The notes: generated from the letters alone by a model not told the origin. 64,000 nt of DNA from Microbulbifer guangxiensis (GCF_021729075.1 NZ_JAJSAQ010000002.1:434001-498000); one strand, 5' to 3'; counted from the stretch's first letter, positions 1 through 11,005 are shown. Numbers and translations: made by a program.

Positions 1-1543
1 GATCTTCTTCACCCTCGGACCACTGGTAACCGATGTGGAACTCGTGGGTGGTTGAGCCCCACTCCAGGGTGTGGTCCAGTGCCATCTCGAAGCTGGTGCG
101 GTAGAAGTTCTGGACGTTGACCAGAGAGTAGGCACCAACACCACCACTGCCGATACGCTCGCCCGCGTCATTCACGTAGCCATACTGATCGATGAACGGC
201 TGTACGAAATCGTTCCAGGCCTGATCATCGGTGCGGGTATTGGGCACATTGAAGTAGCCCATCTGGTCCAGGTTGGCCAGGTCCAGAGACTGTCCGTAAG
301 CGGGGGTTACACCCAGCATGTTGTCCGGCAGGCTCGCAGTTTCCAGGGCGTAATCGCTGAGCTGGAAGGTGAACGTGGTGTCGTCGTTGATCAGCCAGGA
401 GCCATCCACGGTCAGGATATCCTGCCCGGATTCAGAGCCTACGGAGACGGAATCTGCCTCGTTATAAGAAACAGAAGCACCCTCGCCCACTCGCTCGGAT
501 GTGCGGTAGCCAACGTTGAGCAGCACTTCGTCGATCGGAGCCCAGGTCAGCTTGCCGTAGTACTCGTCGCGCTCGCTCACATAGTCCTTGGCCGGACCGT
601 AAGCGGTTTCCTTGCTCTGCTGCTCAGCACGGGGACCGTAATACGAGCCATAGAAGAACAGCTGGTCCTCGATGATCGGACCACCCATGTTGGCAGTCAT
701 CCAGCTCTGGTCCAGCTGGGAACGAGTGCCCGCCTCGGTCTCGCCACGCATTCCCTTGTTCTGGAACTTGTACTCGACACTACCGGTATATTCGTTGGTG
801 CCGGCCTTACTCTTGGAGTTGACGGTGATACCACCAGAACGGTTGAAGCCAACCGCACGGGAACCGCCACGCTCTACGGAGAACTGCTCAACGTCCTGGC
901 TGGACGGTTCGGCGGAGAGAGTACCGAACATCGGCAGGGTTACGTTTACACCGTCAAACTTGTAGACGTTGTCCTGACCACTACCACCGGCACTGGGGCC
1001 ACGCACGGAGTTCTGGGTGTACTGGACACCGGGGGCCAGCTTGATCAGGTCACGGTAGTCCTGACCGATCGGCAGTCCTTTGATGACGTCTGCGCCGATG
1101 GCATCGGACAGAGAGGAGTTACCACCCACGGTAATCACCTGACCAGTTACCACCACCTGCTCGAGCTCACCCTGCACCTCTGGTGACAGGTTCACATCCA
1201 CCACAGTCATCTGATCCAGCAGTACCTCTGCCTGTACAGTGCGGGTAGTGCCATCATCAGCAGTGAATGTCAGGTTGTAGAGACCCGGAATGAGAGCCGG
1301 CAGTTTGAATTCACCGTCAGCATCAGTGGTTGCGGTACGGGACCGCGGCATCACCTTACTGGTAGCCTTTACGGTTACGCCGGCGCCTTCGACACCTTTA
1401 TCGAGGAATACCTGGCCCTCAATAGTGCCGACCTGCTGTGCCATTACGGTGGCGGAGAAGAGTGTACCTGCGGCAACGACAGCAGCACGGGTGAGCGAGC
1501 CCACGCCGGCGACTGATTTGCTCAGTTTCTTTTGTTGGAACAT
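1..1543 (-). CDS. TonB-dependent receptor, Oar-like (5' part; 3' end outside window)
   Basis: Outer-membrane receptor for energy-dependent uptake of an unknown ligand; 514 residues are visible and the barrel continues past the window edge. Residues 1-35 form a signal peptide ending near VMAQ. Residues about 37-125 look like a carboxypeptidase-regulatory (Ig-like) domain (GTIEGQVFLDKG, TTDADGEFKLPAL). A TonB-box-like stretch GELEQVVVTGQ follows, then a plug domain with GLPIGQDYRDLIKLAPGVQ, then aromatic-rich barrel strands. This order (regulatory domain, plug, barrel) is that of Oar/SusC-type receptors. The start is the ATG at 1543; no strong Shine-Dalgarno sequence is seen. It is separated from pnp by a terminator and belongs to a different unit. 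The substrate cannot be told. Confidence 0.9.
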   Translation of the reverse strand, partial: MFQQKKLSKSVAGVGSLTRAAVVAAGTLFSATVMAQQVGTIEGQVFLDKGVEGAGVTVKATSKVMPRSRTATTDADGEFKLPALIPGLYNLTFTADDGTTRTVQAEVLLDQMTVVDVNLSPEVQGELEQVVVTGQVITVGGNSSLSDAIGADVIKGLPIGQDYRDLIKLAPGVQYTQNSVRGPSAGGSGQDNVYKFDGVNVTLPMFGTLSAEPSSQDVEQFSVERGGSRAVGFNRSGGITVNSKSKAGTNEYTGSVEYKFQNKGMRGETEAGTRSQLDQSWMTANMGGPIIEDQLFFYGSYYGPRAEQQSKETAYGPAKDYVSERDEYYGKLTWAPIDEVLLNVGYRTSERVGEGASVSYNEADSVSVGSESGQDILTVDGSWLINDDTTFTFQLSDYALETASLPDNMLGVTPAYGQSLDLANLDQMGYFNVPNTRTDDQAWNDFVQPFIDQYGYVNDAGERIGSGGVGAYSLVNVQNFYRTSFEMALDHTLEWGSTTHEFHIGYQWSEGEED

Positions 1544-2177
1544 GAGAAAGTCTCCCAGACAGTTTTTGTATTTATCCTGCTGGAGCGAATACCTCTCGCC
1601 CCCAATACTTGGCCCAGCTAGCGTCGATGGCTGTAGTCGCCTGTACTGACATGGGTTCCCGACCCCATTGTCGAGCCTGTACCCCTCTCTCAGGCTCTGT
1701 CACCACAAGCAAAATACTTTATGTGCTGGATTATTTTTATAAGGAATATCTTATTCCTCGCCAGCATTGTGCGAAAAAAATTCCCGCGCGGCGAGAGCTA
1801 GATCATAAAAATTTCAAAAAAATATCACCGAAATACATAAATGTCAGGAGCAGCTGAACAGAAAACAACCAAAAGGTTATTTCCGGACAAGCTTTGTAAC
1901 GATTTGTCGCCTTATCCCGAGGATTTTTGCGCGAGATATTCGCGCCATTCAGGCCTCTCAGGAATAATTCCGCGGTTGAAATGCATGCATGTTGATCACA
2001 TACCAACCAATACGCCCATTTTCCATCCGCATTAAGCCGGTGCATTGCGCGTTAGACGACAGGAATTACGCGCCATCTCAGTGCACACGGAATAAATCCC
2101 TGATCACCGCCTGGCTACATGAGGCCAACCCGGACGATGGTATCCCCGCCACCCTCACAGTAACCATCCCCGGATAT
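1544..2177. other. Intergenic region upstream of the TonB receptor gene
   Basis: About 630 bases, AT-richer than the flanking genes, with runs of A and T around 1720-1850. It must hold the promoter and leader of the receptor gene on the minus strand, but I could not place a convincing -35/-10 pair. A short imperfect inverted repeat (aggaata/tattcct) lies near 1742-1757. The small open frames here have no ribosome-binding site or recognisable product. Confidence 0.5.
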
Positions 2178-2206
2178 AAAAAAACCCGGCAATGCCGGGT
2201 TTTTTC
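2178..2206 (-). terminator. Rho-independent terminator after pnp
   Basis: Perfect 7-bp stem acccggc/gccgggt (2184-2190 and 2194-2200) with a 3-base loop, flanked by an A-run on the left and a T-run on the right. It can therefore work in both directions. It lies about 45 bases past the pnp stop and ends the rimP-pnp operon. Confidence 0.85.
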
Positions 2207-2251
2207 GAAGCGCGGCGAATTTCGTCGCACTCCTGGATCGGGTCGGGGAAG

Positions 2252-4372
2252 TTACTCCTCGCCGGAGGACTTCTCTTCCGCCTGCTCGGCCTGATCCGCT
2301 TTCGCTTCCTTGATGGACAGCTTGATGCGGCCACGCTGGTCGACGTCCAGTACCTTCACGAACACCTTCTGGCCTTCGCTCAGGTAATCGGTCACCGCGT
2401 TGACCCGCTCTTCAGCGATCTGGGAGATATGCACCAGACCGTCTTTGCCCGGCAGGAAGTTCACGAATGCACCGAAGTCGACGATACGCACGACGGTACC
2501 CTCGTAGATGGCACCGATCTCGGCTTCCGCAGTGATCTCCTCGATGCGGGTTACCGCCGCTTCCAGGCTCTCACCGTCCTCACCGAAGACCTTCACAGTG
2601 CCGTCGTCCTCGATATCGATGGACGCACCGGTTTCTTCAGTAATGGAACGGATGGTCGCACCGCCCTTGCCGATCACGTCGCGGATCTTGTCCGGGTGGA
2701 TCTTCAGGGTAGCGTAGCGCGGGGCGTTCTCGTTCACGGTTGCGCGGGACTCACCGATGACCTTGTTCATCTCTGCGAGGATATGCAAGCGCGCGTGCAG
2801 AGCCTGCTCCAGCGCAGTTTCCATGATCTCTTCGGTAATACCCTCGATCTTGATATCCATCTGCAGCGCGGTCACACCGGAGGCGGTACCCGCTACTTTG
2901 AAGTCCATGTCGCCGAGGTGATCTTCGTCACCCAGGATATCGGTCAGGACCGCGTATCCGTCCTCTTCCTTCACCAGGCCCATGGCGATACCGGCAACCG
3001 GCGCCTTCAGCGGCACACCGGCATCCATCAGCGCCAGGCTGGAACCACAGACGGAAGCCATGGAGCTGGAACCGTTGGATTCAGTGATCTCGGAAACCAC
3101 ACGCAGGGTGTACGGGAAGCTCTCCGGATCCGGCAGTACAGCGGCAATACCGCGACGCGCCAGACGGCCGTGGCCGATCTCACGACGACCGGTAGCGCCG
3201 ACACGACCCGCCTCACCCACAGAGTAGGGAGGGAAGTTGTAGTGCAGCATGAAGTAGTCTTTGCGCTCACCTTCCAGGGCGTCAATGATCTGCGCATCGC
3301 GGGTCGCACCGAGGGTGGAAACGACCAGCGCCTGGGTTTCACCACGGGTAAACAGTGCGGAACCGTGGCCTTTCGGCAGCACGCCAACTTCTACGCTGAT
3401 CGGGCGCACGGTCTTGGTGTCGCGACCATCAATACGGGGCTCACCACGAACCACAGCGCCACGAACGGTTTTCTTTTCCAGCTTGCCGAAGTAGCTCTTG
3501 ACGGTACCTTCGTCCACTTCTTCGGTAGCCAGCGCTTCAGCGGCTTCGTTGCGCAGCTCGCTCAGGCGAGTGGTACGCTTCTGCTTGTCGGTGATCTTGT
3601 AGGCTTCAGCCACTTTGGCGCCGAACTGGCTTTCCAGGGCGGACTTCAGCTCTTCGTTGACCGCTTCCGGCTGCCAGTCCCAGGTGGGCTTGCCCGCTTC
3701 GGCTTTCAGCTCTTCACAGACTTTAACGACCGCCTGCATTTCCTGGTGGGCGAACAGTACCGCGCCCAGCATGATGTCTTCCGGCAGCTCCTTGGCCTCG
3801 GATTCCACCATCAGAACCGCGTCCTTGGTGCCGGCTACGACCATGTCCAGCTCGGAGTTCTTCAGCGCGCTGTAAGTCGGGTTCAGCAGGTAGCCGTCTT
3901 CCTGGGTGTAGCCCACGCGCGCAGCGCCGATCGGGCCACCGAACGGGATACCGGACACGGACAGTGCCGCAGAAGTGCCGATCATGCCGGCGATATCCGG
4001 ATCCACATCCTTCTCGGCGGACAGCACAGTGATCATCACCTGAACTTCGTTCATGAAGCCATTGGGGAACAGCGGGCGGATCGGGCGATCGATCAGACGG
4101 GAAGTCAGGGTTTCTTTTTCGGAAGGACGGCCTTCACGCTTGAAGAAGCCGCCGGGAATTTTGCCGGCCGCATAGGCCTTTTCCTGATAATGCACGGACA
4201 GCGGGAAGAAGCCCTGATCCGGCTTGGCTTCCTTGGCACCGACAACGGTACACAGCACCACGGTTTCACCCATGGTCACCAGCGCCGCACCAGTGGCCTG
4301 GCGTGCGATACGGCCAGTCTCGATGGTGACTTGCTGATTTCCGTACTGGAAAGTTTTGCTTACTGGATTCAC
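2252..4372 (-). CDS. pnp: Polynucleotide phosphorylase
   Basis: Phosphorolytic 3'-5' exoribonuclease, a core part of the RNA degradosome, 706 residues (usual length about 700). Two RNase PH domains are visible (about 10-145 and 325-460) with an all-helical linker between them. A KH domain near 555-615 has the GKGG loop, and an S1 domain follows near 625-692 ([16 protein letters not shown]). The start is GTG at 4372, preceded by an AGGAAA-type ribosome-binding site. It is the last gene of the operon and lies downstream of rpsO as in Pseudomonas and E. coli. In E. coli the pnp leader is cut by RNase III for autoregulation; a stem-loop candidate is present here. Confidence 0.98.
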   Translation of the reverse strand: MNPVSKTFQYGNQQVTIETGRIARQATGAALVTMGETVVLCTVVGAKEAKPDQGFFPLSVHYQEKAYAAGKIPGGFFKREGRPSEKETLTSRLIDRPIRPLFPNGFMNEVQVMITVLSAEKDVDPDIAGMIGTSAALSVSGIPFGGPIGAARVGYTQEDGYLLNPTYSALKNSELDMVVAGTKDAVLMVESEAKELPEDIMLGAVLFAHQEMQAVVKVCEELKAEAGKPTWDWQPEAVNEELKSALESQFGAKVAEAYKITDKQKRTTRLSELRNEAAEALATEEVDEGTVKSYFGKLEKKTVRGAVVRGEPRIDGRDTKTVRPISVEVGVLPKGHGSALFTRGETQALVVSTLGATRDAQIIDALEGERKDYFMLHYNFPPYSVGEAGRVGATGRREIGHGRLARRGIAAVLPDPESFPYTLRVVSEITESNGSSSMASVCGSSLALMDAGVPLKAPVAGIAMGLVKEEDGYAVLTDILGDEDHLGDMDFKVAGTASGVTALQMDIKIEGITEEIMETALEQALHARLHILAEMNKVIGESRATVNENAPRYATLKIHPDKIRDVIGKGGATIRSITEETGASIDIEDDGTVKVFGEDGESLEAAVTRIEEITAEAEIGAIYEGTVVRIVDFGAFVNFLPGKDGLVHISQIAEERVNAVTDYLSEGQKVFVKVLDVDQRGRIKLSIKEAKADQAEQAEEKSSGEE

Positions 4373-4485
4373 TAGTATTTTCCTATTTCCTCACGGTTAC
4401 TGGCCCATTCCAGCAACCCCTACAGTATTCCCGCAGGCACGTTTGTACTTCTCTTGATCAACGAACCTGAGGGTGACGCCGAAGC

Positions 4486-4524
4486 GCCTTTACCGGCCGA
4501 AGCCGGTGATGCGGCTGGAAAGGT
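4486..4524 (-). promoter_or_regulatory. Stem-loop in the pnp leader
   Basis: A hairpin accggc/gccggt with loop cgaa (4492-4507) can be extended by an imperfect outer pairing cctttac/ggaaagg. It lies in the rpsO-pnp gap on the transcribed strand. By analogy with E. coli, a double-stranded leader here could be the RNase III site for pnp autoregulation. This is inference from position only. Confidence 0.3.
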
Positions 4525-4605
4525 TTGATGACTGCGGTCGCTGCCCGACCTCTGTTCCCATCATCCGTGGCAGCGAGCCCATCACTTTCCAGGCTGCAAT
4601 TAGAA

Positions 4606-4630
4606 GAATGCCCGCCAGAGGCGGGCATTC
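4606..4630 (-). terminator. Hairpin after rpsO, attenuator or terminator
   Basis: Perfect 11-bp stem (4606-4616 with 4620-4630) and a 3-base loop, 7 bases past the rpsO stop codon. The following minus-strand tract ttctaatt is only weakly U-rich, so partial read-through into pnp is likely. This resembles the t1 attenuator position in the E. coli rpsO-pnp unit. Confidence 0.6.
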
Positions 4631-4637
4631 AGGAGTC

Positions 4638-4907
4638 TTAGCGACGCAGGCCGAGCTTGGCGATCAGCTGTGCGTAACGGTTCAGATCCTTTTTCTTCAG
4701 GTAGTCCAGCAGCTTGCGACGCTGGTTTACCATGCGGATCAGGCCACGACGGGAGTGGTGATCCTGCTTGTGCGCAGAGAAGTGGCTCTGCAGCTTGTTG
4801 ATGTTGGCAGTCAGCAGGGCTACCTGGACTTCCGGAGAACCGGTATCGCCTTCAGACTGGCCGTGCTCTTTCAGGATGGCTGCTTTCTCATTTGCAGACA
4901 GTGCCAT
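4638..4907 (-). CDS. rpsO: 30S ribosomal protein S15
   Basis: Primary 16S rRNA-binding protein of the small subunit central domain, 89 residues, the usual length. The conserved core is complete ([37 protein letters not shown]). It lies between truB and pnp, the standard order. Upstream, between truB and rpsO, lies a set of strong inverted repeats (4986-5130) that may form a structured leader. S15 represses its own translation in E. coli, so leader structure here is plausible as a control element. Confidence 0.98.
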   Translation of the reverse strand: MALSANEKAAILKEHGQSEGDTGSPEVQVALLTANINKLQSHFSAHKQDHHSRRGLIRMVNQRRKLLDYLKKKDLNRYAQLIAKLGLRR

Positions 4908-4985
4908 AACGAATTACCTCGTCGTAATATGCTTTGAAGATTCGGCTGGCCCGTGCATATTTACAGACCAGCTAACGCTTTATTT

Positions 4986-5130
4986 CCCGGCCGAGGACGG
5001 CCGGGACGTACCTTGCATCACACCAGTGGTGCAAGGTACGCGGAGCAATTTCGGACATGTGCCGAAATTGCGTATTGAAAAAAGGCAGGGAATGCCTTTT
5101 TCAATAATCCATGACAGCAGCCGTCCCGGC
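4986..5130 (-). promoter_or_regulatory. Multi-hairpin element upstream of rpsO
   Basis: Three consecutive near-perfect hairpins lie at 5007-5040, 5045-5071 and 5073-5106. A perfect 9-bp outer pairing, gccgggacg at 5000-5008 with cgtcccggc at 5122-5130, encloses them and gives a cloverleaf-like fold. A fourth hairpin (cccggccg at 4986-4993 with 4998-5005) shares bases with the outer stem, so the two are mutually exclusive. This could be a switchable rpsO leader or a palindromic repeat element. I recognise no known family. Confidence 0.6.
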
Positions 5131-5273
5131 TAATTTAAATCGTCGCCCTGCCCGGAGCGGCGCAGATGCGCGGATCTGCTTGCCCCGGGCGGGCTCGCGC
5201 CGGCAGTTGCCGGCGGGCGGCAAATCCATGTGCCACCTCCCTTCGATCAACATCAGTTGACCGCATGGTCAGC

Positions 5274-6215
5274 TTAGCTGCCGCTTACCAGACGCCGGGG
5301 GGCGACCCGCCCGTCGTCAGTAATCTCTCCTACGCCCAGAAATTCACCACTTTCCAGGAAGAGGCGCACCATATCACCTTCTTGGCCGATACGGTAGACC
5401 TGCAAATCCATCACCGGTTGGCCCTGACGCACATAGTAACCGGAGTCCTCCGGCAGGGTCAGCTTGGGCAGCCCGGAGGCCGGGGCGTCCATCGGCAGCA
5501 GGTGATGGTCCAGCACTTCCGCCCGGTCCTCTCCGCGCTCAGCGGTCAGCTCATCCAGTGTCAGCGCGTCTGCCTCGACGAAGGGGCCTGCGGCGCTGCG
5601 GTGCAGCTTCTCCACATACGCACCGACGCCAAGGGCGGCGCCCAGGTCTTCTGCCAGGCTGCGCACGTAGGTGCCCTTGGTGCAGTGAATCTCCACTTCC
5701 GCCCGCGGTTGGCGGCCGGGAGTAAAGCTCAGCAACTCGTATTCGTAGATCTCGACCTCACGGGCCTCACGCTCCACCTCGACGCCCTGGCGCGCCAGCT
5801 TATAGAGGGGCTGGCCCTTGTGCTTGAGGGCGGAGTACATGGACGGCACCTGGCTGATCCGGCCGCGGAACTGCGCCATGGCCTCGAGCACGGCGTCCTC
5901 GGTCAGGTCAGAGGCATCGCTGGTCGCGATCACATTGCCATCGGCGTCGCCGCTGTCCGTAGCCATGCCAAAGCAGAAGGTGCTGCGGTAGCGCTTGTCC
6001 GCGTCCAGCAGGTACTGGGAGAACTTGGTCGCCTCGCCAAAACAGATCGGCAGCACGCCGGTGGCAAGGGGATCCAGTGCCCCGGTATGGCCGGCGCGGT
6101 TGGCGAAAAACAGTCGTTTGGCTTTCTGCAGGGCGTCGTTGGCAGTGATGCCGGAGGGCTTGTTGAGCAACAGCACCCCGTTCACCGGCCGGCCCCATTT
6201 CGGTCTGCGGCCCAT
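5274..6215 (-). CDS. truB: tRNA pseudouridine(55) synthase
   Basis: Makes pseudouridine at position 55 in the T-loop of nearly all tRNAs; 313 residues, close to the usual 305-315. The catalytic Asp48 lies in GHTGALDPLATGVLP, and the N-terminus PVNGVLLLNKPSGIT is typical. The C-terminal part carries a PUA-like domain (LPKLTLPEDSGYYVRQGQPV). It starts two bases after the rbfA stop, so the two are probably translationally coupled. Confidence 0.97.
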   Translation of the reverse strand: MGRRPKWGRPVNGVLLLNKPSGITANDALQKAKRLFFANRAGHTGALDPLATGVLPICFGEATKFSQYLLDADKRYRSTFCFGMATDSGDADGNVIATSDASDLTEDAVLEAMAQFRGRISQVPSMYSALKHKGQPLYKLARQGVEVEREAREVEIYEYELLSFTPGRQPRAEVEIHCTKGTYVRSLAEDLGAALGVGAYVEKLHRSAAGPFVEADALTLDELTAERGEDRAEVLDHHLLPMDAPASGLPKLTLPEDSGYYVRQGQPVMDLQVYRIGQEGDMVRLFLESGEFLGVGEITDDGRVAPRRLVSGS

Positions 6216-6217
6216 GC

Positions 6218-6616
6218 TTACTCTTTGTCGTCGCCGTCGTCGCTGGACTGGTGGGAACGATCCGCCTTGACCGCCTTGTCGATCAGGGCTGACAGTTTCT
6301 GGCCGCGTACGGATGTCTCGTCATAGCGGAATTGCAGACGGGGCACGCTGCGCATCTGGATGGCACGGGCCAGCTGGCTGCGCAGGAAGCCCGCGGCACG
6401 GTTGAGCACTTCCATGGAAGTGTTGATCTTGGCCGGATCGTCTTCACCGACCAGGGTGACAAACACCTTGGCCGAAGTCAGGTCCCGGCTGACTTCCACG
6501 TCGTTGACATTGACCATGCCGACGCGGGGGTCGCGCACTTCCATCTGGATAAGCTGAGCCAGCTCACGGCGCATGGCGTCGGCTACACGGTCGGCGCGGT
6601 GGAATTCTCTTGCCAT
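6218..6616 (-). CDS. rbfA: 30S ribosome-binding factor A
   Basis: Single KH-like domain protein needed for late 30S maturation and cold growth; 132 residues, as usual. Motifs: REFHRADRVADAMRRELAQLI at the N-terminus, VRDPRVGMVNVNDVEVSRDL, and the C-terminal block RSVPRLQFRYDETSVRG. The C-terminus ends in an acidic tail. It lies between infB and truB, and a strong hairpin sits in the infB-rbfA gap. Confidence 0.97.
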   Translation of the reverse strand: MAREFHRADRVADAMRRELAQLIQMEVRDPRVGMVNVNDVEVSRDLTSAKVFVTLVGEDDPAKINTSMEVLNRAAGFLRSQLARAIQMRSVPRLQFRYDETSVRGQKLSALIDKAVKADRSHQSSDDGDDKE

Positions 6617-6646
6617 CTGTTACCTGTATCGAATGGCGGTTGGCAA

Positions 6647-6675
6647 TCGCGCCGCGGCCGGGGGCCGCAGCGCGA
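6647..6675 (-). promoter_or_regulatory. GC-rich hairpin in the infB-rbfA gap
   Basis: A 13-bp stem (6647-6659 with 6663-6675) with a single internal C/A mismatch and a 3-base loop, between the infB stop and the rbfA start. There is no U-run, so it is more likely an mRNA processing or stability site than a terminator. Confidence 0.5.
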
Positions 6676-6692
6676 CGATGATTGACCCGAGT

Positions 6693-9440
6693 TTAGAGTT
6701 CGCGGGCAACCTTGACGATATCGTAGACCTCAATCTGGTCTCCGGGCTTGACGTCGTTGTAGTCCTTCACGCCAATACCACATTCCATGCCGTTGCGGAC
6801 TTCCTGCACGTCATCCTTGAAGCGACGCAGGGACTCCAGTTCGCCCTGGTAGATCACCACGTTGTCGCGCAGAACACGGATCGGCTTGTTGCGGTACACG
6901 GTGCCCTCGGTGACCATACAGCCAGCAATGGCGCCGAACTTCGGCGAGCGGAACACGTCGCGCACTTCGGCGATACCGACGATCTCCTCGCGCACTTCCG
7001 GTTCCAGCATGCCAGACAGTGCCTGCTTCACTTCGTCCAGCAGGTTGTAGATCACGCTGTAGTAGCGGATTTCCACACTCTCAGTCTCAGCCAGCTTGCG
7101 TGCAGCGACATCAGCACGGGTGTTGAAGCCCATGACAATGGCACCGGAAGTCAGGGCCAGGTTGATGTCGTTCTCGGCAATACCGCCGACACCACTGGAC
7201 ACCACATTGACCGATACCTCTTCGTTGCCGATATCGGCCAGCGCGGACAGGATCGCTTCCAGGGAACCGCGCACGTCGGCCTTGATGACCACCGGCAGTA
7301 CCTTGCGCTCACCGGCTTCCATATCGGCAAACATGTTCTCGAGCTTGGCCGCCTGCTGGCGCTGCATACGCTCGCGGCGCTCTTTCTCGGCGCGCTGCTC
7401 GGCCACTTCACGGGCCTTGCGCTCGTCGGCGACAACCATGAACTCGTCACCGGCATTCGGGGTGCTGTCCAGACCCAGCAACTCCACCGGAGTGGAGGGG
7501 CCAGCTTCCTTGACGCTTTTGCCCAGCTCGTTGGTCATGGCCCGCACGCGGCCGTAGCTCTGACCGGCCAGGACGATATCGCCACGCTTCAGCTCACCGC
7601 TCTGGACCAGCAGGGTTGCAACCACGCCGCGGCCTTTTTCCAGGCGCGCTTCGATCACCACGCCGCGAGCCGGCACACCGACTTCGGCCTTGAGCTCGAG
7701 CATTTCCGCCTGCAGGGAGACGGCCTCCAGCAGTTCATCGATGCCCTGGCCGGTATGGGCAGACACTTCGATGAACTGAGTGTCACCGCCCCAGTCCTCG
7801 GGGATCACTTCTTTGGCGGCCAGTTCGTTCTTCACACGATCCGGGTCAGCCGCTTCCTTATCGCACTTGTTGATCGCCACGACCAGCGGTACACCGGCGG
7901 CCTTGGCGTGCTGGATGGCTTCCTCGGTCTGCGGCATCACGCCATCGTCTGCTGCAACAACCAGGATCACCACGTCGGTGGCCTGGGCACCGCGGGCGCG
8001 CATGGCGGTAAACGCGGCGTGACCCGGGGTATCCAGGAAGGCGACCTCGCCCTGGCTGGTTTTCACACGGTAGGCCCCGATGTGCTGGGTAATACCACCA
8101 GCCTCACCTGAGGCCACCTTGGTCTCGCGGATGTAATCCAGCAGGGAGGTCTTACCGTGGTCGACGTGGCCCATCACGGTCACCACCGGCGCACGGGATA
8201 CTTCCTCACCCTTCACCTGCTGCACCTGAGCTACCAGGCTCTCTTCCAGCTCGTTCTCGGAGCGCAGCACGACTTTGTGCCCCAGCTCCTCGACGATCAG
8301 GCTGGCGGTGTCGCGGTCGATACTCTGGTTGATGGTGACCATCTCGCCCATTTTCATCAGGCGCTTGATCAGCTCACCAGCCTTCATGTTCAGCTGCTTG
8401 GCCAGTTCGCCTACGGTGATGGTTTCGCCTATCTGTACTTCGTACACCTGCTTTCCTGTCGGCTTCTTGAAGCCGTGTGTGTTCTTGATTTTCAGCGTAG
8501 GACGAGACAGGGAGCGCGTACTGCGTTTTTCGGCTTCATCATCCTCAAACGCCTCCAGCGCCTGCTCATAGAGCGCGGTCTTGCTGGACTTCTTGGGGCC
8601 ACCCTTGGGTGCCTTGCGCCCACGGCGCTTGCGTGGCTCTTCGTCATCTTCCTTCTCGACGGAAATCGTTTCCATCTTGCGACGCAGGGAGGGCTTCTCT
8701 GCCGCAGCCTTCTTGGCCTTCTCTTCGCGCTCCTCTTCGGCGCGCTTGCGCTCCTCTTCGAGGCGGGCCTTCTTCTCCTGAAGCTCCTTCTCGTCTTCCT
8801 CATCCTGCTTCTTGCGACGCTCCATGGCGGCAATGCGCATGGCTTCGATGTCGTCGACGTAGGTGGAGCGCGCGGGGGCAGCTGGCTGCTCTGGGGCAGC
8901 TGCTTCGTCGGCCTTTTCTTCGGCGGGCGCCTCGGCAGCAGTTGCCTCAGGTTCTTCCGCCTGCTGCGCAGCCTCGGCTGCGGCCTTGGCTTCGGCTTCC
9001 TCACGAGCGGCCCTGGCTTCGGCTTCGGCGCGAGCACGCTCGGCCTCGGCCTGCTCGGCACGGGCCTTCTCCAGCTCGGCCTGCTCGGCGAGCGCACGGT
9101 CCAGTTCAGCCTGGGTGGGCTCCGGGGCCGCGGTCTCCGAATCGGGGCGCTTCACGTAAGTCCGCTTCTTGCGCACTTCCACGTTCACGGTTTTACGGCC
9201 GGTGCCAGAGCCGGTTTTCAGCGTGGTCGTGGTCTTGCGCTTGAGGGTGATCTTGCGCGGAGCAGCACTCTTCTCCCCGTGACTGCTTTTCAGGAAGTTG
9301 AGCAGGACCTGTTTCTCTTCATCCGACACCACCGCATCTGCAGAGGTATGGGGCAAACCCGCTTCCTTCATCTGCTTGAGCAGACGCTCCTCGGTGGCAC
9401 CAACCGATTTGGCGAGTTCGCTAACTGTTACTTCGGCCAT
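6693..9440 (-). CDS. infB: Translation initiation factor IF-2
   Basis: GTPase that places fMet-tRNA on the 30S subunit and promotes subunit joining; 915 residues. An N-terminal IF2_N segment ([21 protein letters not shown]) is followed by a long Ala/Glu/Arg-rich charged linker (about 100-260). A second IF2_N domain follows near 325-385. The G domain has [16 protein letters not shown] and NKCD, and the beta-barrel domains II-IV come after. The repetitive linker is normal for proteobacterial IF-2 and produces long false open frames on the opposite strand. The product acts with the initiator tRNA encoded just upstream of rimP. Confidence 0.98.
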   Translation of the reverse strand: MAEVTVSELAKSVGATEERLLKQMKEAGLPHTSADAVVSDEEKQVLLNFLKSSHGEKSAAPRKITLKRKTTTTLKTGSGTGRKTVNVEVRKKRTYVKRPDSETAAPEPTQAELDRALAEQAELEKARAEQAEAERARAEAEARAAREEAEAKAAAEAAQQAEEPEATAAEAPAEEKADEAAAPEQPAAPARSTYVDDIEAMRIAAMERRKKQDEEDEKELQEKKARLEEERKRAEEEREEKAKKAAAEKPSLRRKMETISVEKEDDEEPRKRRGRKAPKGGPKKSSKTALYEQALEAFEDDEAEKRSTRSLSRPTLKIKNTHGFKKPTGKQVYEVQIGETITVGELAKQLNMKAGELIKRLMKMGEMVTINQSIDRDTASLIVEELGHKVVLRSENELEESLVAQVQQVKGEEVSRAPVVTVMGHVDHGKTSLLDYIRETKVASGEAGGITQHIGAYRVKTSQGEVAFLDTPGHAAFTAMRARGAQATDVVILVVAADDGVMPQTEEAIQHAKAAGVPLVVAINKCDKEAADPDRVKNELAAKEVIPEDWGGDTQFIEVSAHTGQGIDELLEAVSLQAEMLELKAEVGVPARGVVIEARLEKGRGVVATLLVQSGELKRGDIVLAGQSYGRVRAMTNELGKSVKEAGPSTPVELLGLDSTPNAGDEFMVVADERKAREVAEQRAEKERRERMQRQQAAKLENMFADMEAGERKVLPVVIKADVRGSLEAILSALADIGNEEVSVNVVSSGVGGIAENDINLALTSGAIVMGFNTRADVAARKLAETESVEIRYYSVIYNLLDEVKQALSGMLEPEVREEIVGIAEVRDVFRSPKFGAIAGCMVTEGTVYRNKPIRVLRDNVVIYQGELESLRRFKDDVQEVRNGMECGIGVKDYNDVKPGDQIEVYDIVKVAREL

Positions 9441-9502
9441 TCTCTCTCCTAAAAGTCACTTGGTCGGAGGTAATTATCTATTTCATTGGCGCATCTCTGC
9501 GC

Positions 9503-11005
9503 TTATGCCTGTTCGCCGGCATCGTCTGCAAACCAGGGCTCGCGCGCTTTCATGATCAGCGCAGCGGCACGCTCCTGGTCGACACCGTCGATTTCCAGCA
9601 GGTCATCGACCGCCTGTTCGGCGAGGTCTTCCATGGAGGCGATTCCACGGCTGGCCAGCTGGTAGGCCAGCTGCCGATCCATGCCTTCCATGTTCAGCAG
9701 GTCTTCCTGCGGTTCTGAGGCATCCAGCTGCTCCTCGGAGGCCAGCGCCTGGGTCAGCAGGGCATCCTTGGCGCGGGCGCGGAGTTCTTCGGCGATTTCT
9801 TCGTCGAAGCCTTCGATGCCCAGCATTTCTTCCAGCGGTACGTAGGCCACTTCCTCAAGCGTGGTAAAGCCTTCGTCCACCAGCACGCCAGCGACATCTT
9901 CATCGATATCCAGGCGCTCCATAAAGGTTTCCATGATGGTGCTGGACTCGGCTTCCTGCTTGCTCTGCCACTCGTCGATACTCATCACGTTGATCTGCCA
10001 CTGAGTCAGCTCGGACGCGAGGCGCACGTTCTGGCCGCTGCGGCCGATGGCCATGGCGAGGTTCTCTTCCGCCACGGCGACGTCCATGGAGCCGGCATCC
10101 TCGTCGACAACGATGGACTCAATCTCCGCCGGGGCCATGGCGTTGATGACAAACTGGGCCGGGTTATCGTCCCACAGCACGATATCGACACGCTCACCGG
10201 ACAGCTCGTTGGAAACCGCCTGCACGCGCGCACCGCGCATACCCACACAGGCACCCACCGGATCGATACGACCGTCGTTGGTGGTCACGGCAATCTTGGC
10301 GCGCAGGCCCGGATCGCGGGCAGCGCCCTTGATCTCGATGACTTCTTCGGCGATTTCCGGCACTTCAATGCGGAACAGCTCGATCAGCATCTCCGGACAG
10401 GAGCGGCTAAGCATCAATTGCGGACCGCGGGCCTCCGGCTGGATCTCCAGCAGAATGGCGCGCACACGGTCACCCATGCGGAAAATTTCACGGCCGACCA
10501 GCTGGTCGCGAGGCAGCCGCGCCTCGGCATTGTTGCCCAGGTCTACGGCGATAAAGTCACGTGTCACCTTCTTGACGGTGCCGCTCACCAGATCGCCAAC
10601 GCGATCGCGATACTCGTCGACCACCTTGGCGCGCTCGGCTTCACGCACCTTCTGCACGATGACCTGCTTGGCGGTCTGGGCAGCAATGCGGCCGAACTCG
10701 ACGTTCTCCACCTGCTCGCGATAGACGTCGCCGGCCTTCAGGTCGGCATCCTTCTCGTGCGCCTCTTCGAGGGTGAACTGGGTACCCAGCTCTGCCAGGG
10801 TGTCGTCGTCCACGACTTCCCAGCTGCGGAAGGTCTCGTAGTCACCGGTGCGGCGATCGATGATCACCTCGATGGTGGAATCCTCGTCGTAGCGCTTCTT
10901 GGTGGCTGTTGCCAAAGCCGCCTCGATCGCCTGGAAAATAATTTCCCGGTCAACGCCCTTCTCGTTGGAAACCGCCTCGGCTACCAGCAAGATCTCTTTG
11001 TTCAT
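9503..11005 (-). CDS. nusA: Transcription termination/antitermination protein NusA
   Basis: RNA polymerase-binding factor for pausing, termination and antitermination; 500 residues, near E. coli length (495). Domains in order: NusA N-terminal domain (1-125), S1 (about 135-200), two KH domains (about 205-345; [15 protein letters not shown]), then two acidic helix-hairpin-helix repeats (about 360-490). The two C-terminal repeats are a gammaproteobacterial trait. It lies between rimP and infB in one operon. Confidence 0.98.
   Translation of the reverse strand: MNKEILLVAEAVSNEKGVDREIIFQAIEAALATATKKRYDEDSTIEVIIDRRTGDYETFRSWEVVDDDTLAELGTQFTLEEAHEKDADLKAGDVYREQVENVEFGRIAAQTAKQVIVQKVREAERAKVVDEYRDRVGDLVSGTVKKVTRDFIAVDLGNNAEARLPRDQLVGREIFRMGDRVRAILLEIQPEARGPQLMLSRSCPEMLIELFRIEVPEIAEEVIEIKGAARDPGLRAKIAVTTNDGRIDPVGACVGMRGARVQAVSNELSGERVDIVLWDDNPAQFVINAMAPAEIESIVVDEDAGSMDVAVAEENLAMAIGRSGQNVRLASELTQWQINVMSIDEWQSKQEAESSTIMETFMERLDIDEDVAGVLVDEGFTTLEEVAYVPLEEMLGIEGFDEEIAEELRARAKDALLTQALASEEQLDASEPQEDLLNMEGMDRQLAYQLASRGIASMEDLAEQAVDDLLEIDGVDQERAAALIMKAREPWFADDAGEQA

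Noticed and set aside
2192..4375. Long plus-strand open frame opposite pnp (about 727 codons)
   Set aside because: It lies fully antisense to the clear pnp gene and has no family motifs; long antisense frames are expected in GC-rich codon-biased genes.
8157..9452. Plus-strand Leu/Gly-rich frame opposite infB that looks like a membrane protein
   Set aside because: The hydrophobic runs are the complement of the Ala/Glu/Lys-rich linker of IF-2.
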